The notes beneath the pieces are model-generated. The model was not told the origin of the DNA and ran no database searches. It worked only from the letters and a program-made list of their open reading frames with translations. Both the position numbers and the translations under genes were made by a program. Positions 20,772 through 32,930 of a stretch of DNA of 64,000 bases are shown here, one piece after another; position 1 is the stretch's first letter; each line of letters begins with the position of its first letter. The stretch is from Cryphonectria parasitica EP155 (Eukaryota > Ascomycota > Sordariomycetes > Diaporthales > Cryphonectriaceae), in the NCBI RefSeq assembly GCF_011745365.1, contig NW_024468909.1, positions 434,001-498,000 on the forward strand, read 5' to 3'.

Positions 20772-21947
20772 ATGTCCGCCCCTCAGCTGAACAAGATCGC
20801 GGCCAACAGCCCCTCCCACCAGAACCCTTCTGAGCTGGAGTCCCAGATCGCTGGTGCCCTCTACGATCTCGAGACCAACACTGCCGACCTGAAGGTCCCT
20901 CTGCGGCCTCTGCAGTTCGTCTCTGCCAAGGAGGTGAGAAGATGAAAACTACCATTTTGTCCTAGAGAAAACAGAACAAGACTCTCTTGAGTCTATCCGC
21001 CAACACCGACCCCATCGAATCCTATTCCACCGAGTGCGCGACTGTGCCCCGACACCGTTTTGCCCGCCGCCTGCCTGATCCCGTCGTTACTCTTTCTCCT
21101 CTCTCATGTTGTCTCGACAACACAACGAGACGGTGAAGGGGTTCGACCGCCAGCCAGGAGATGGAGAGAGTTGGTTGTGCGAACAAAACATCACAACCTC
21201 TCTTCAGAGCGCGCGTACAATACTTGGAATCACAAGCGAACAAAAACACTCAATACAACAAATGTGGAATAGGACGGGAAGCGGTCCACGGATTCTGTTT
21301 CTCTCTCCCTTCATAGGGGCCAGACAACACCATCCGGGAGCTCGCATGCTGACTTTTGGGATCTTGAAATAGATCGAGGTCGGCCACGGCAAGAAGGCTA
21401 TTGTCATCTTTGTCCCCGTCCCTTCCCTGCAGGGCTTCCACCGTGTCCAGCAGCGGTAAGTTTTTTTTCTCTCTGATTCCCCTCCTCGTTCTCGGCCTTA
21501 TCCACTCCACTTTGGGGGATTCTCAATCCCTCTCCCTGCGTATTTGAACAGTCTGACTGACTTGGCATACGCACCATTAGCCTCACCCGTGAGCTCGAGA
21601 AGAAGTTCTCCGACCGCCACGTTCTGATCCTCGCCTCGCGCCGCATCCTTCCCCGCCCCAAGCGCTCCACCCGCTCTCGCAACACCCAGAAGCAGAAGCG
21701 CCCCCGCAGCCGCACTCTGACCGCTGTCCACGATGCCATCCTGACCGACCTCGTCTACCCCGTCGAGATCGTCGGCAAGCGCACCCGCACCAAGGAGGAC
21801 GGTGCCAAGACCCTCAAGGTCATCCTCGACGAGAAGGACCGTGGTGGTGTTGACTACCGCCTCGACACCTACTCCGAGGTCTACCGCAAGCTCACCGGCC
21901 GTGGTGTCACCTTCGAGTTCCCCCAGGCTGGTGCCGCTGAGTACTAA
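20772..21947 (+). CDS. rps7: 40S ribosomal protein eS7 (RPS7), three exons
   Basis: Small-subunit ribosomal protein eS7, cytosolic. Exons 20772-20933, 21373-21455 and 21581-21947 total 612 nt (203 aa), the usual length. The protein starts [16 protein letters not shown], continues [21 protein letters not shown] and, after the first intron, [19 protein letters not shown]. The basic [19 protein letters not shown] block and [11 protein letters not shown] segment are diagnostic. Intron 1 is 439 nt, far longer than other introns in the window, as is common near the 5' end of fungal ribosomal protein genes. I found no convincing box C/D or H/ACA snoRNA in either intron. Codon use is strongly biased (CTC, GTC, CGC, AAG), as expected for high expression. 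Confidence 0.97.
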
Positions 21948-22420
21948 GCGCTTTCTCTCCTATTAGTATGTAATATGGGAAAGGGCGGGCAGTCTCAGGC
22001 AGTGGACGGACGGAGGGTCACCATGAGTTAAAATACCCAAGGTGTTACGAGGTGACGAGAGGGCCGTGGTGGTTCTCAAAGCCAAGGCTTTATGGGCAAA
22101 CTGGTTGATTGATCAAGGGGACAAAAGCTGGTTGGCAAACCAAAATTTGGGAGGGGCATAACGGCGTTCTTCTGCGTTTTGTTTCTTGAGGACGGGATAG
22201 CTTGTCGAAATAGAACAAGCACGGTCTAAAACTTGCCAAATGATGAAATCGCCGAAACTGTCATAAGCCGTTACAATATTGTTTGTATCTTTGCCATGCC
22301 GAGACCTGCTGCGAACTCTTCTTGCTCTAGTTATGAATTCTCCGGGGGTATCTTCTTGGTCAACATCTTGATGCATCTACGTACAGTAAATTCCCTTTTC
22401 TCTTTTTTTGCAGCTGTTAA
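21948..22420. other. Convergent spacer between rps7 and the dynactin gene
   Basis: 473 bp of 3' UTR sequence from two converging genes. No gene or repeat recognised. Confidence 0.5.
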
Positions 22421-24382
22421 TCAATCCTGCTTGATCCGGCCTATGCCTAGTGCGCACCAGTATGCCAACTCTCTCTTCTCCCTGCCATCCTTGTTGTCCT
22501 TGGCCGGCGCCCCATCCTGTGCAGCATCGTCCGTCTCCCACTCAAGACGCACATACATGGGTATCTCCAGGATGTCCTCGTCCTCCCTCAGTGGGCGCAG
22601 GTCCATGGCTCCCTTGGCATCCCTGGCGAGGATCGAAAAGTTGGTCTTTTCCAACCTCAGCGACGCCGGCACCACCTCGACCACGATGGTCACCCAGTTC
22701 CGACCTCGCTCCCATACCTTGCCGGGCTCCGCCTGGTGCTGCTGGCCCGCGGCGTCCTCTATGCCGCCGCGCCGCCGCCTGTCCTTGTCGCCGTCCTTGA
22801 GAGCCTCGTCCCATACGTCCGTGTTGGCGTCGATTTCGAACTCAGGGCACAAGATGGTGACCTTGCTGGCGAAGCGGCCCGGCGTGACCGAGGGCGTCGC
22901 CAGTGTAACCTTGACGGCCTCGAAGATGGGGTTCTTGAAGGTTAGGAGGAACTGCACGGGTCGGAGCGGTGCCAGAAGAGCCGCGGGGCCAGCGGCGCTG
23001 ATAGAAGCACCCGAGGGTGCTCCCGATATTGTCTGTGAGAGAGACGTGGCTTGCAGGGGCCGCATGGAGATGGTGGGAATGTAGCTCCCCGCCACAAGCC
23101 GTATGCGAAACCGCGTGTTGCTGACCTTGGCTTCGGGCTTGCTCACAATATGGCGGCAGACGGGACATCTCTTAGATCGTTTGGTGCGCAGGAGGTAGGG
23201 GATGGGTCGGAGCTCGTCGAGAAATTTTGACCGGCCGTGCATTACGGGCTCGCAAACGTTGACCGGTAGCTGGGCGGCGGCTTGATCGAGAGAGGCGGTC
23301 CCGTCCCAGCCAGATTGGTGGAGGCGCTCGATGGACGCTGTCTCGTCGAGGTCTGCTACCTGCAGCCCCTCGTCGGGCTCGAGTGATTCTCGCATTAAAT
23401 GAGAGCGGGATTTGGCTCCCTTCTTGTCGCCGAGAAGGCCAGTCCCGGTGTACAAGCTCATGATCCGCGATAGGGAGCCCGGAGAGCCAATGCCCAGATC
23501 ACCCAGTGAAGATAGTCCGGATGGGCCAGTGGAGGAGGCGTCGGCCAGCTGCGACTGGTAGAAAGATTTCAGGCTGCCAAACTGGGTCTCGACGTCGCGG
23601 TGTTCCGGCTCGTGAACAATATCCCTGGTGGGCGCCTCTTCTCCTATTGGAGGCAGAGCGGAGGAGGCAAGGCCCGAACCAACACTGACGGAGGAACTGC
23701 CGGGAGTTCCATCTTTGCGCCTGTCCTTGCGCTCCCTGGGGGTGAGCCTCGTCCTGCCACCGTTCCGGATTTTTTGCAGCTGGGCATAGATGCCGTTGGG
23801 CTTGTCAAACCTGACGCCGATCTCGGTGGATGTCCACTGACAGTATGAGCATGTGAGGATGTAAGAGGGCTGGGCGGAAGATTGTGCTGTCTCAGCATGC
23901 GGGTCAGATGCCGATGGAGGTGGAGGGTCGGTGGCAGTGACGGCGAGTGGCCCGACACAGACGGGACATTGGAAACAGCTGCGCGTACACCTATGCAGCG
24001 AGGAGAAAATCAGGTCAGCAGCTTACTTGAAGTTATGTGTGGTATGAGAGCTGCTTTCAATAACGAAGATTACACACCTGTTCCCGTCGCTCTTGATGTT
24101 GCTGCCGGGTACCTCGAAGAGGCAGTTTGGGCAGTAGTAGGTGACGATCTCCTCAGCTATACACCTCGGACAGCGGATCTGGTGGCAGTCCTCGCAGTAG
24201 AGGAGGTACTCGAGAGGGTAAAGGCTGTAGTTGGCGCGAGGAGCTCTTGGATCAAAAGCACGCTCGTCATCATCGGTTTCGGTCTGGAGGGGCGTGGTAG
24301 GGTCGTTGTGGTTGTGACGAGAGACGTTGGCTGGATCCGAACAAGGACATTGGATGTAAGTGTATGGTGTGATGGCAGCCAT
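22421..24382 (-). CDS. DCTN4: Dynactin subunit 4 (p62), two exons
   Basis: Pointed-end subunit of dynactin, the dynein cofactor for microtubule transport and nuclear migration; fungal mutants in this subunit show ropy hyphae. Exons 24382-24078 and 23990-22421 sum to 1875 nt (624 aa). The N-terminus has the Cys-rich LIM/RING-like module: YCEDCHQIRCPRCIAEEI, YYCPNCLFEVP, then after the intron CTRSCFQCPVCVGPL and a further CSYC. A Ser/Gly-rich linker precedes a second Cys pair region (KRCPVCRHIV), and the C-terminal half contains VRLVAGSYIPTISM-like and DILEIPMYVRLEWE beta-rich segments. Start is at the ATG before AAITPYTYIQCPC. A long open frame on the opposite strand is a composition shadow. 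Confidence 0.93.
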
Positions 24383-25890
24383 CTTGACAGGCAGCGCTGG
24401 TGCTTGGTCAGATCCAGTGCATGGCCATATCAAGCTGCTTCTCCTTGTGCAATGCTGTTGCCGTCACGGAACGGGGATCGCGACGCGACCAAAGGCCGAG
24501 ACACGCTGACGGTGACTGTGACAAGATATCTATCTTATGAACACATCCTTTTTAGCCTTTTTGAATGGTGGAAATCAGCGAGTCATGGCTTAGCATCAGG
24601 GTGTTGTGTGTCCAGGATAGAGGGGTCATCCGCGTCAAAGTTATGTGGCTCACCAGATGAGACGCGTTGAGTTGTAAGGTACCGTGAAGCTCCCAAGTGG
24701 GAGGTCGATGGAGCTTGGGAGACAGGGTTAGGGTACAGTACCAGGCCTGTGCTGCACCTCGTTGAAACCTAATATGGATTACATAAGCACAATCCTTGTC
24801 TCTTATATTGGATCTAATAATCAGCATTCTAGCTCAGCTGTTGACCTGCATGTTGAATGAATAAGTGTAATGAGCACTGCAGTAATCCGAAGATTCCTAA
24901 GTACTTACACAAGGAGGTTATGCTAATAAGAGCAGTCAGTACTTACTATGTAGTATATGCCTCCGATAGGGAAAATGTAACTGAAGTCTGCTGCAAGTGT
25001 TCACTGCTAGTGAAGGCCACTAGATAGTGTGTATCTAATACTCAGATTGACGACTGAAGAGCTGTATACAATGATCTATCTAATAGTAGTAAGCGTAAGG
25101 TTATATATCTAGCTCTTTAGCATGAATTGTCTGGCCCGTTCCGCAAGCTCGTTAATTCAAGGCGTGAGGCTCTCATCTTGTCATCTTAATCTTGATTACG
25201 TAAGTGCTAGATGGATGTTGGATGTGATAACTAGCAATTTCTAGGCTCATTATTCAGTGTGACCTGTTTTGTGACCTATATGTGTTTGTATTGATGTATA
25301 TAGTCTGGGCTTAGGTATACACTTTTGCCATAGCGTCCCTTTACGCCATAGCCTCTCGAGGGGCATGAAGACGAGTGACCTGGTTACCACCATTCTGCTG
25401 GATAGACGGAAAGCTAGCGTTCTTGTAATATTACTGGTTCTGCGTTCCTCATCACAGAACGAAGCCGTCCCGCTAGCCTGAATTCTCGCATTTCATCTTT
25501 AGTATACTTCCTGACTGGTGGCTACGCGAGGAGCAGGCACGTTTCATGAGCGTGTGGCAAGAGAAGCCACGTAGTCCTGCAAGAAACGAAAAAATGTATC
25601 GAAGACTCGCCCAATTTTGCTCAGCCGCAAGGCTTACTGATGTGGTCCAATGGCAGTGTTGTGGCTGTTGTTCTAATGTATCCCACCCTCCCTGATATCC
25701 TGCAGCAAACCGGAAATGGCTTGGGCCCCACCCGGCGCAGCATCTCCAGCATTCGTAACCCAGATTATCAGCTATTGACTTAATAGTAAGCCGAGTGATT
25801 CTTGCCCTTTGGGTATCCGAATCCCGTCTTGTCTCTCATCGTGAGATCCTAGTTTCTTTCTTCTAACTTACATTTCACACTTCCGCGAAA
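24383..25890. other. AT-rich gene-poor interval, 1.5 kb
   Basis: No gene supported. From about 24830 to 25480 the sequence is AT-rich with many TA steps and stops in all frames, which could be decayed transposon or RIP-affected DNA, but no element end or coding remnant could be identified. The last 150 bp are the NLR promoter and leader. Confidence 0.5.
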
Positions 25891-28800
25891 ATGTCATCCT
25901 CTATTCCAGCCGCAGCGCCATCAGTGGACGAATTGTTCCGGAAGGCAAAAGAAGAGTTCTTACGAACATTGTCACCTGCTGATATGGCTCGCTTCCTTCC
26001 CGTCTCGTCGACCCAGCAACTTATGAGTGAGATCAATGCGATTCACTCGGTCTCAAAAGCCAAACGCCGGATATTTCCGATCTTGCAGAAGATTCAGAAG
26101 TTTGCAGAAAACTTGGGACCTTACATGAAGGTGGTCGAGGTGTGTTGCGGAGCGCATCCAGAGACCTCCAATTTTGTCCTCGGTGGGCTTCTCTTGGTGC
26201 TGAAGGTAAGCGAAGATTCATTACACTCTACAAAGCAGTGCCACCTTGGTAGCAAGCTGTGTGTTGTACTGACAACCGCTTTGTACCTCCGTTGAAGCTT
26301 GCCAGCCATTTTGTGACCTTTTTCGAGAAACTTGGCGGCATCCTCGGGAGACTAGACGACAAGTTGTTGCGTTATGGGCAGCTGCATGACAAGTTTAAAG
26401 GAGTGCGAAAGGATGCTTTGAGACTGACGAATGCGATGAGCTCCATATATCTACTACTCTTCCAATTCCTAGCAGCCGTTGCCAGAATATTTACCACCAA
26501 GGAAGGCAGTAAGTTGAAAGAACCTCACCGCTAGAAAATACTTTATAGTGCTGACGGATGACTTTTACCTAGAACGGAAGAGAACGCCGGTTGTGGTCGG
26601 CACCCTGATGTGGAAACCATTTGATCTTCATTTCGAAGAAATCCTGGAGGGGATCGGATTCCACCAGGAGACGATAAAAGAAGAGATGGACTTTTTGATA
26701 ATGAATCACATCGAGGCCAAGCTATCACGACAAGAAAAGGAAGCAGAGGCGGCAGGGCGGGGCGTCCGCCACTTCATCCAGAAGACCTCTGTCGTTCATA
26801 CCGAACAAACCAGGAGTAAGCCCCCATATCACCTACAAACGGTCTAGAGTATCGATGATTAACAAAGCCTAACAGACACTTTCTTGGCCTCGGTTGTCCA
26901 ATGGCTAGCGCCTCCGGATGACTTCAAGGAAAGACTGCAAAGAGCCCAAGAACTACGCATGGAAGGCACAGCAGAGTGGCTCTTTGATCAAGACAAATTC
27001 GTTTCATGGCGAGCGCTCAACTACTCAGCCACCCACGATAGTGATATGTCCTCTCAAGGCGCTCCGTCGATCCTGTGGGTGAACGGTATGTCTATTCATC
27101 ACCTGATTCACCGCACTCTCTAATCAATTGCTTTGACAGGTAACCCTGGTTGCGGTAAAACCACGTTAGCTGCATCTACAATGGACGAACTTTCCCGCCA
27201 AGAGATGGCAGGCGACAGCGCTCTTACAGTCTGCTACTACTTCTTCAGCCAGAGCCTTGCACGGTGGAATACTTCCTCCGACGCCTTGAGAGCCATCGCC
27301 CTGCAGATTCTGCACAAGTTTCATAGCGAGGAGATGATCTACAACGCTTTTTCTTTCGCACTTGCAGACTACCCTGTACAGACAAGAGCTACGGAGCAGG
27401 AGTTGTACGATCTCCTGACCTACTGCCTGCCCCATCTGCCGACGTTATTTTGTGTTCTCGACGGTCTCGATGAGGCATCTGATGGTAAAGCACTAGTTCG
27501 CAGTCTCTGGAAGTTACGACAGCAGTTCCCAACAAGTTTGAAAGTGATCTTCTTCAGCCGGCCCGAAGTACGATATCTGCATCATCTATATGTGCCTGAT
27601 GTCAATATAAAATTTGACAGCGGTACATCATCTGCCGACATTGGGCTTTACATCCGAGGTCAGGTCGAGGATATGGTTCAGGCTAGGCTTTTGCCACTAT
27701 CATGCAACGTTCGAGAGGTCGTCCGAAATCTTGTAAATCGCTCAGAGGGCATGTTCCTGTGGGCGAGACTGATGGTGACTTACCTGAACTCACCAGCACT
27801 TACAAGAAAGGAGCGTTTGGACACGATGATGGACTGTACGCCGGACGGGCTCGAAAGCATGTATAGACGGATACACACCAGAATCGTTAAGCAAGACAGC
27901 CCAAGCAAAGACTTAGCAAGTCGTGCTTTCAGTTGGGTCGCGTATGGCAGCCCTGAGGTGGGCTACTCCGACAAAGCGCTCCAAGAAGCCCTTTATGATA
28001 ATGGATGGGATGGCTCGAGTACAGACTTCGACCATGTTATCTCCAGCTCGTGTTGTAGCTTGTTGGAGAAGGATGCCAATGCTCGCTATCGATTCATCCA
28101 CCTGTCGGCTCTCGAATACGTGCAAGCTGCCACTGAAGAAATCACGACCGACAGAGTCAGCCTCTCACCACTCATCTTGAGCAAAGAAGTCGCTATATGT
28201 GGGATCCTCCAACGCTATCTCAGGTACCTGATGAAGGAACTGCCGACCCAGCCACTGTCCGGAGGAATAGGAGCAGACATAGACCTAGGGCTTTTGAGAC
28301 AACAGCATCCACTTCTCAAGTATGCTGCGCCAAACTGGCTACCATTGACACTCTGGATTTTCCATGCCAAGATGCAGAATTCAGCCTTTCCACCTGACGA
28401 GAGCATCAAGATCGAGGAGACGGTCCAGCAGTACCTCGAGTCTCGTTTATCAATCAACGTGTGGATTGAGGCGATCTACAGAATCAACGGCCGTGACGTA
28501 TCGACATTCGTCTCGGACGCGAAATCCTGGATGTTGCGAGCGACCCGAGAAAGTCATAGGCCGGTTGTGGCTGACCTTGAAGAATTTGTCAACGACCTCC
28601 ATACTTTGGACACATCTTGGGGGGAGAGCTTGTCAAGGAGTCCATCTGCCATATGGGATGATGTCACTGAATTCAACCCAAGCCGTTTCTGGGTGTCAAC
28701 CACGGCTCTGTCGAAAGAGAGCTTGCTTCCCTCTCTCGGAGATGCCGACCATCATGAGTACCTGCAGCACAACACCAAGCCGACCTTCTCGATATCCATG

Positions 28801-30791
28801 AGCTCTAATGATGGGAGCCGATTGTTAGTCTTGGGAATATATCCTCCCAGGTATGCTTTGGAGACTGCAAAATGGTTTTGCTACCCTATTAACGACTAAA
28901 TCCAGGAACTTTTGTGATGTCTGGAATGGCCGATCATCACTCGCAAGCTCGACACGCAGATCTAGCGCAAACCTTGCATCCGATACAGATCATTTCCAGC
29001 TCTTATCAATTGGGTGGGTTGCCCGTATTGAAGTGTTTTCTCTGTCAAGCTCGAGTTCACATATCATTACACAAGTGGAGATCAAGCTCAATCCACAGGA
29101 TATACGAGTGTGCCTCGAAAATACTCTCAGGGTTCGAGGACCAGGGTTCGAAAAGGAATCGTCGACTCCGAAAATGACAGGTGTAATCACTGAGTACGAT
29201 GCCACGTGGTCAGGGTGCCCGATCGAACAGTCTTCCTGGGACGCCTCGGATGTCCTGAACAGTTTCAAAACGGCCCCAGTACCGCAGATTCCGGACCGGC
29301 AGGCTGATTTGACTGATGCCGCCGGCTCGGTCGACTGGGCGTACCTCTCCCAGCGTGCGAGACCCGAGACAAGACTCAGGGAAAGAAACTCCGCGAATAA
29401 TGGGGATGCAAAAGTTCCAGACAGGGCCACTACCCACGGGGTTCATCTCGTTGCTTGCCCCCCTGACATGATCGCTGCCATTAAATGGCCTACGGACACT
29501 TGCCCTACCGTCCGGGAACTGAACATGCCGTTGTCAATAAGTCCGACGCTGGAAACCTTCACCATACTGAACAGAATCTACCGTCTGCCTCAGGGGCGGT
29601 CCGGGTCTGCGGAACCAGAGCAGCTCGCAATGGACTTCAGCTCTTGGGTCACGCCGGTCAAGAAGGGATCTACGAGCATTTCCAGGAGCTCTTACAGAAT
29701 TTACTGGAGTCCAGACGGAATGTGGCTCGCTTTCGCTGGCGAGAATGCCCGCTTCGTGGCTCAAAAGGCGGGTCTTGCTCAAGATACAGTGGTGAACTTC
29801 TCTGGCATCGCTATCTTCTCAGCCAAGAATATTCACGAGCGGTCATGTCTCGAGGTCTTAAATGCAACTACCTACGTTCCGGTCGCAGGATCTCTCTCGT
29901 TTCACCCCTCCCAGCCATTACTGCTGGTGCCCAGCGGCCAGTATATATGGAAGCTTCCAGACGGTAGGTTTTTACCCTGAAAAAGTCGGCTGTTACGGAG
30001 AGAGAACTCATTTGAATTTTACAGGCCGCCCTGAGAAGTTTGACTTGGCCAACGGTGGTAACTTTGGTAATTGCCACAAGGTCACATTCTCTCACTGCGG
30101 TAGATTTGTTGCCATACATCGCTCAGGGCGTGACTGGCCTCAGCTAGTCCCTGTCCCGGCTTACTACCTTGAAACAACACAAAGCTCGAAGGAGGTTGGG
30201 ACGGACGTCCTGCCGAGTTCTCGTGATGATCACTGCGTGTCGGCTGCCAAGGACAGTTCTAACCTGTCTACAAGGCTAGTGATTGATCAGATCGTGCCGG
30301 TGTTACGATCATCCGAATCAACTTCTCTACAGATGTCTGACGATATCATGATGACCCTGCACACCAAGGCAGGTACCGGGGGCTCACAGTTCGAGCTCGC
30401 CGCGCAAGACAGCAGGGACGACTCCGGACTCTTTAAGATACCTCTACTTCAAGTACCAGACGACTTGCCTGTGACCAACATGAGTATATCGATGCACAAA
30501 CCCGCCAGCGAAAGGTCAGAGGACAAGATCTCGATCGTATTGAACTCCACTCACGAGGGGCAGTACAAGAGCAATGAACCGACCTTGGCAAATCATTTGC
30601 CCTTGGTCATTCGCAAAGACCAGAGAGCGCTTTATCTTAAAGACAAGCAGGGAGGACTGGTAGGGTCTCGTGATACCGTTGGGTTTGCGCGCCTCCATGG
30701 AGCGCTGGATGTTGACGACGACGCGACCACAGAGCCGGGCTCAAAGCGGCGGAAGACTGAGACACAACCTTCTAGAAGCTCATGCTCGTGA
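25891..30791 (+). CDS. NACHT-domain NLR with C-terminal WD40/propeller-like region, seven exons
   Basis: STAND-type NOD-like receptor. Exons 25891-26205, 26298-26508, 26573-26815, 26876-27085, 27140-28850, 28906-29963 and 30025-30791 total 4515 nt (1504 aa). Residues 1-250 form a helical domain resembling the DUF7708 type found at the N-terminus of many fungal NACHT proteins (EVCCGAHPETSNFVLGGLLL, then LASHFVTFFEKLGG). The NACHT domain has P-loop GNPGCGKTTLAA at about 327-338, Walker B FCVLDGLDEASD at about 430-441 and a winged-helix-like region after it. After about 900 the protein is beta-rich with isolated propeller-like strands (YWSPDGMWLAFAG, FSHCGRFVAIHRSG) but no high-identity repeats. 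The tail carries a basic GSKRRKTE motif. No HET, lipase or peptidase effector is fused. Role in allorecognition or defence is inferred. Confidence 0.9.
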
Positions 30792-32930
30792 ATAGACACT
30801 GGAAAGAAAAAAAAAGAATACGAAAGCCTTTTCTTTTTGCTTCACAGGAATTCGTTGTATTTTGTGTCGAATGTACTTTCATTAAGTAGGGCGTGTTGCT
30901 CTCAGATGGCCTGAGTGGAAGGATTGAAAGGAAGAGAAATTCTAAGCTAGGCAGCCAGGAGGAGATGTCTATTTTTTTTTTTAATTTTTTTTAATTTTAT
31001 TTCTTAAGCACTACTAGCTCGGAAGGTGGACATGCTGTCTCAAGTTAGCACAATGCGTAATTCAGTCAATGAGATAGGCGTACTTTCTGTACTCGGTTGC
31101 CCAAAGAGGTGTCAGAAATTGAGAGGTTCCTTTGCGATGCATGCCCCACGTCCCAAGCTCGACGTCACCAAATATAGTCCCTCGAAAACCATCCCCGACC
31201 AGCCACAAGAGATCTCGTGAAACGAAGATGATGGGTACGACATACAGTCTGGACATGACCAAATGTTCGACTTGAATGAAACACAGAGCCGGGCGAAGAA
31301 GACCTTTACGTTCCTCCAGTTCTGCTAGCTTTGTGCCTCAAGTGATTGACTTATGAGCACTCGGGACAATTTGAGACGGAAGATGGTGTGAATGTATGAA
31401 TGCGCATCTTCAAAGTTTGTGGCGGCCCGAGAGTTGCATACTTCCCCAGCCTGTTCAAGACATACTAACGGAACCATACGGACATTCGAGCTAAGCACCA
31501 AGCGATAAGCCGCCTCTGCGCTACTGCAGCAGCCTCCCCCACGTCTCAGTCCGGACGCCAGCTTTTTTCGTCTCGAGCAACAATCTTTCTCATCTTTCTC
31601 ATCGTCCTTCAATCTGCTTGCTTCTTGGCTGGATGCTGGCTGGATGAGGACCCAGACCCAAATTGGCTTGTCTTTTCTGGGAGGGCTTCCGGAACCACCT
31701 CTCGCCGGCACTAGGGTGCTGCAATTTGATGGTGCCCACCGCTCTGAGATTGACGTGCGCATCGGTCGTGTCACTATTTGGCGCTCAGCCGGTCTGCTGA
31801 ACAAAGCGTGAGTCGACCTTCTTTGGCCTCTGGCTGGCCCGAGCTCCTCGTCTCCACTTTGGAGGTCTCGAAGTCTTCGTCTCGCATCGTGGAGGAGGCA
31901 GCCCGAGTTCTGGCCCGCTGGTTGTCCATGACCGCTTTTATGCTTTCGCACCATGAGCATACCCTCAAGCCGTGTGTTTCGCTACTTGTCCTCCCCCCGC
32001 TGCTGCTGCCTCGGCATCGTGAAGCCTTCTGGCTCTGCCGCTCTTTTGTCGACTCGGCACGGCCTGGCCCCGCCTGGTCAGGTCTAGCCTGCTGCCGTCG
32101 GTACAGGGTTGTACCCTTGGCTTGGGACACGGGCATGGGTACATCCTAAAATTTGTCTGGCGTTCGGGAGATGCCACGCCAACCAGGGCCCTACGAGCTG
32201 AACTGCGAGAGAGAGAGAGAGAGACTTAGCTGTTCTCGATGGTACTTGACCACTTCTCGTCATTATCCTAAGGACCCCCGGTGGCTACACGAGCGGCAGC
32301 TTTCCTAGCCCGCTGGCATGGCTTGCCTGGCTACTCTTGGTGGCGGTGGTGGGGTAGCTGCAAGTCATGCAGCTGGGCACGCTGAATTGCTGCTTGTTGA
32401 GTTATCTTTTCAGTGAAGAAGTGGTTGATGGTCTCACAAATCAGTTTCACGGGAATGCCGCCCTTTTTCAGGTGCGGGTGGAGAGGTCGTTGGTTGGGGG
32501 GGAGACTTTTCATTCCTCAACTCTCCCATGATCTCCCCAGCGCCCACTGGAACGCCGTGTCCTCTCCCCATCGCCAATCAATGTCAACAATGATACCGAC
32601 TGACCTGTGTGTATAAAGACAATTCTTTCGCAAACGCATCATCCTTTTGCTCGAAACAGCTTCACGCAGACCTTCAGGAACTGCCACCTCGGTTCATCGC
32701 CAGATCCCGTTCACCGCGGCCACAGAACCCAATGCTAAGAATTGGGGCTTGAGTTGGCGACGCTACCAGACAGCTAGACCACCTATGGCTATCTTGATAC
32801 CATAGTGCGCCAGCGACCCGGTAGCTTTTGGACCAGGTCCAGCCCCAGGTCCAACCCAGTTGATTGATACGGGGCCCCGGCTGCTTCGACGAAATCATTT
32901 TCCATACCCATATATATATGTACAAGCGAT
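30792..32930. other. Intergenic, 2.1 kb
   Basis: No gene supported. It includes an interrupted T-tract (30972-31003), a GA repeat (32206-32224) and GC-rich sequence around 31600-32150 with overlapping open frames on both strands that match no protein family I recognise. The long leader region suggests a long 5' UTR for the DUF8004 gene. Confidence 0.5.
32206..32224. repeat. GA dinucleotide repeat
   Basis: About nine GA units in the intergenic region upstream of the DUF8004 gene. Confidence 0.9.

Noticed and set aside
20934..21580. snoRNA in the rps7 introns
   Set aside because: D-box-like CTGA occurs, but no properly spaced C box with terminal stem, and no H/ACA hairpin pair was seen.
22233..23084. 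283-codon open frame opposite the dynactin gene
   Set aside because: The antisense strand encodes a clear dynactin p62; the frame has no recognisable domain.
31325..32149. Open frames on both strands in the gap before the DUF8004 gene
   Set aside because: Basic, Ser/Arg-rich translations without family similarity, splice context or conserved start; treated as non-coding leader or promoter.
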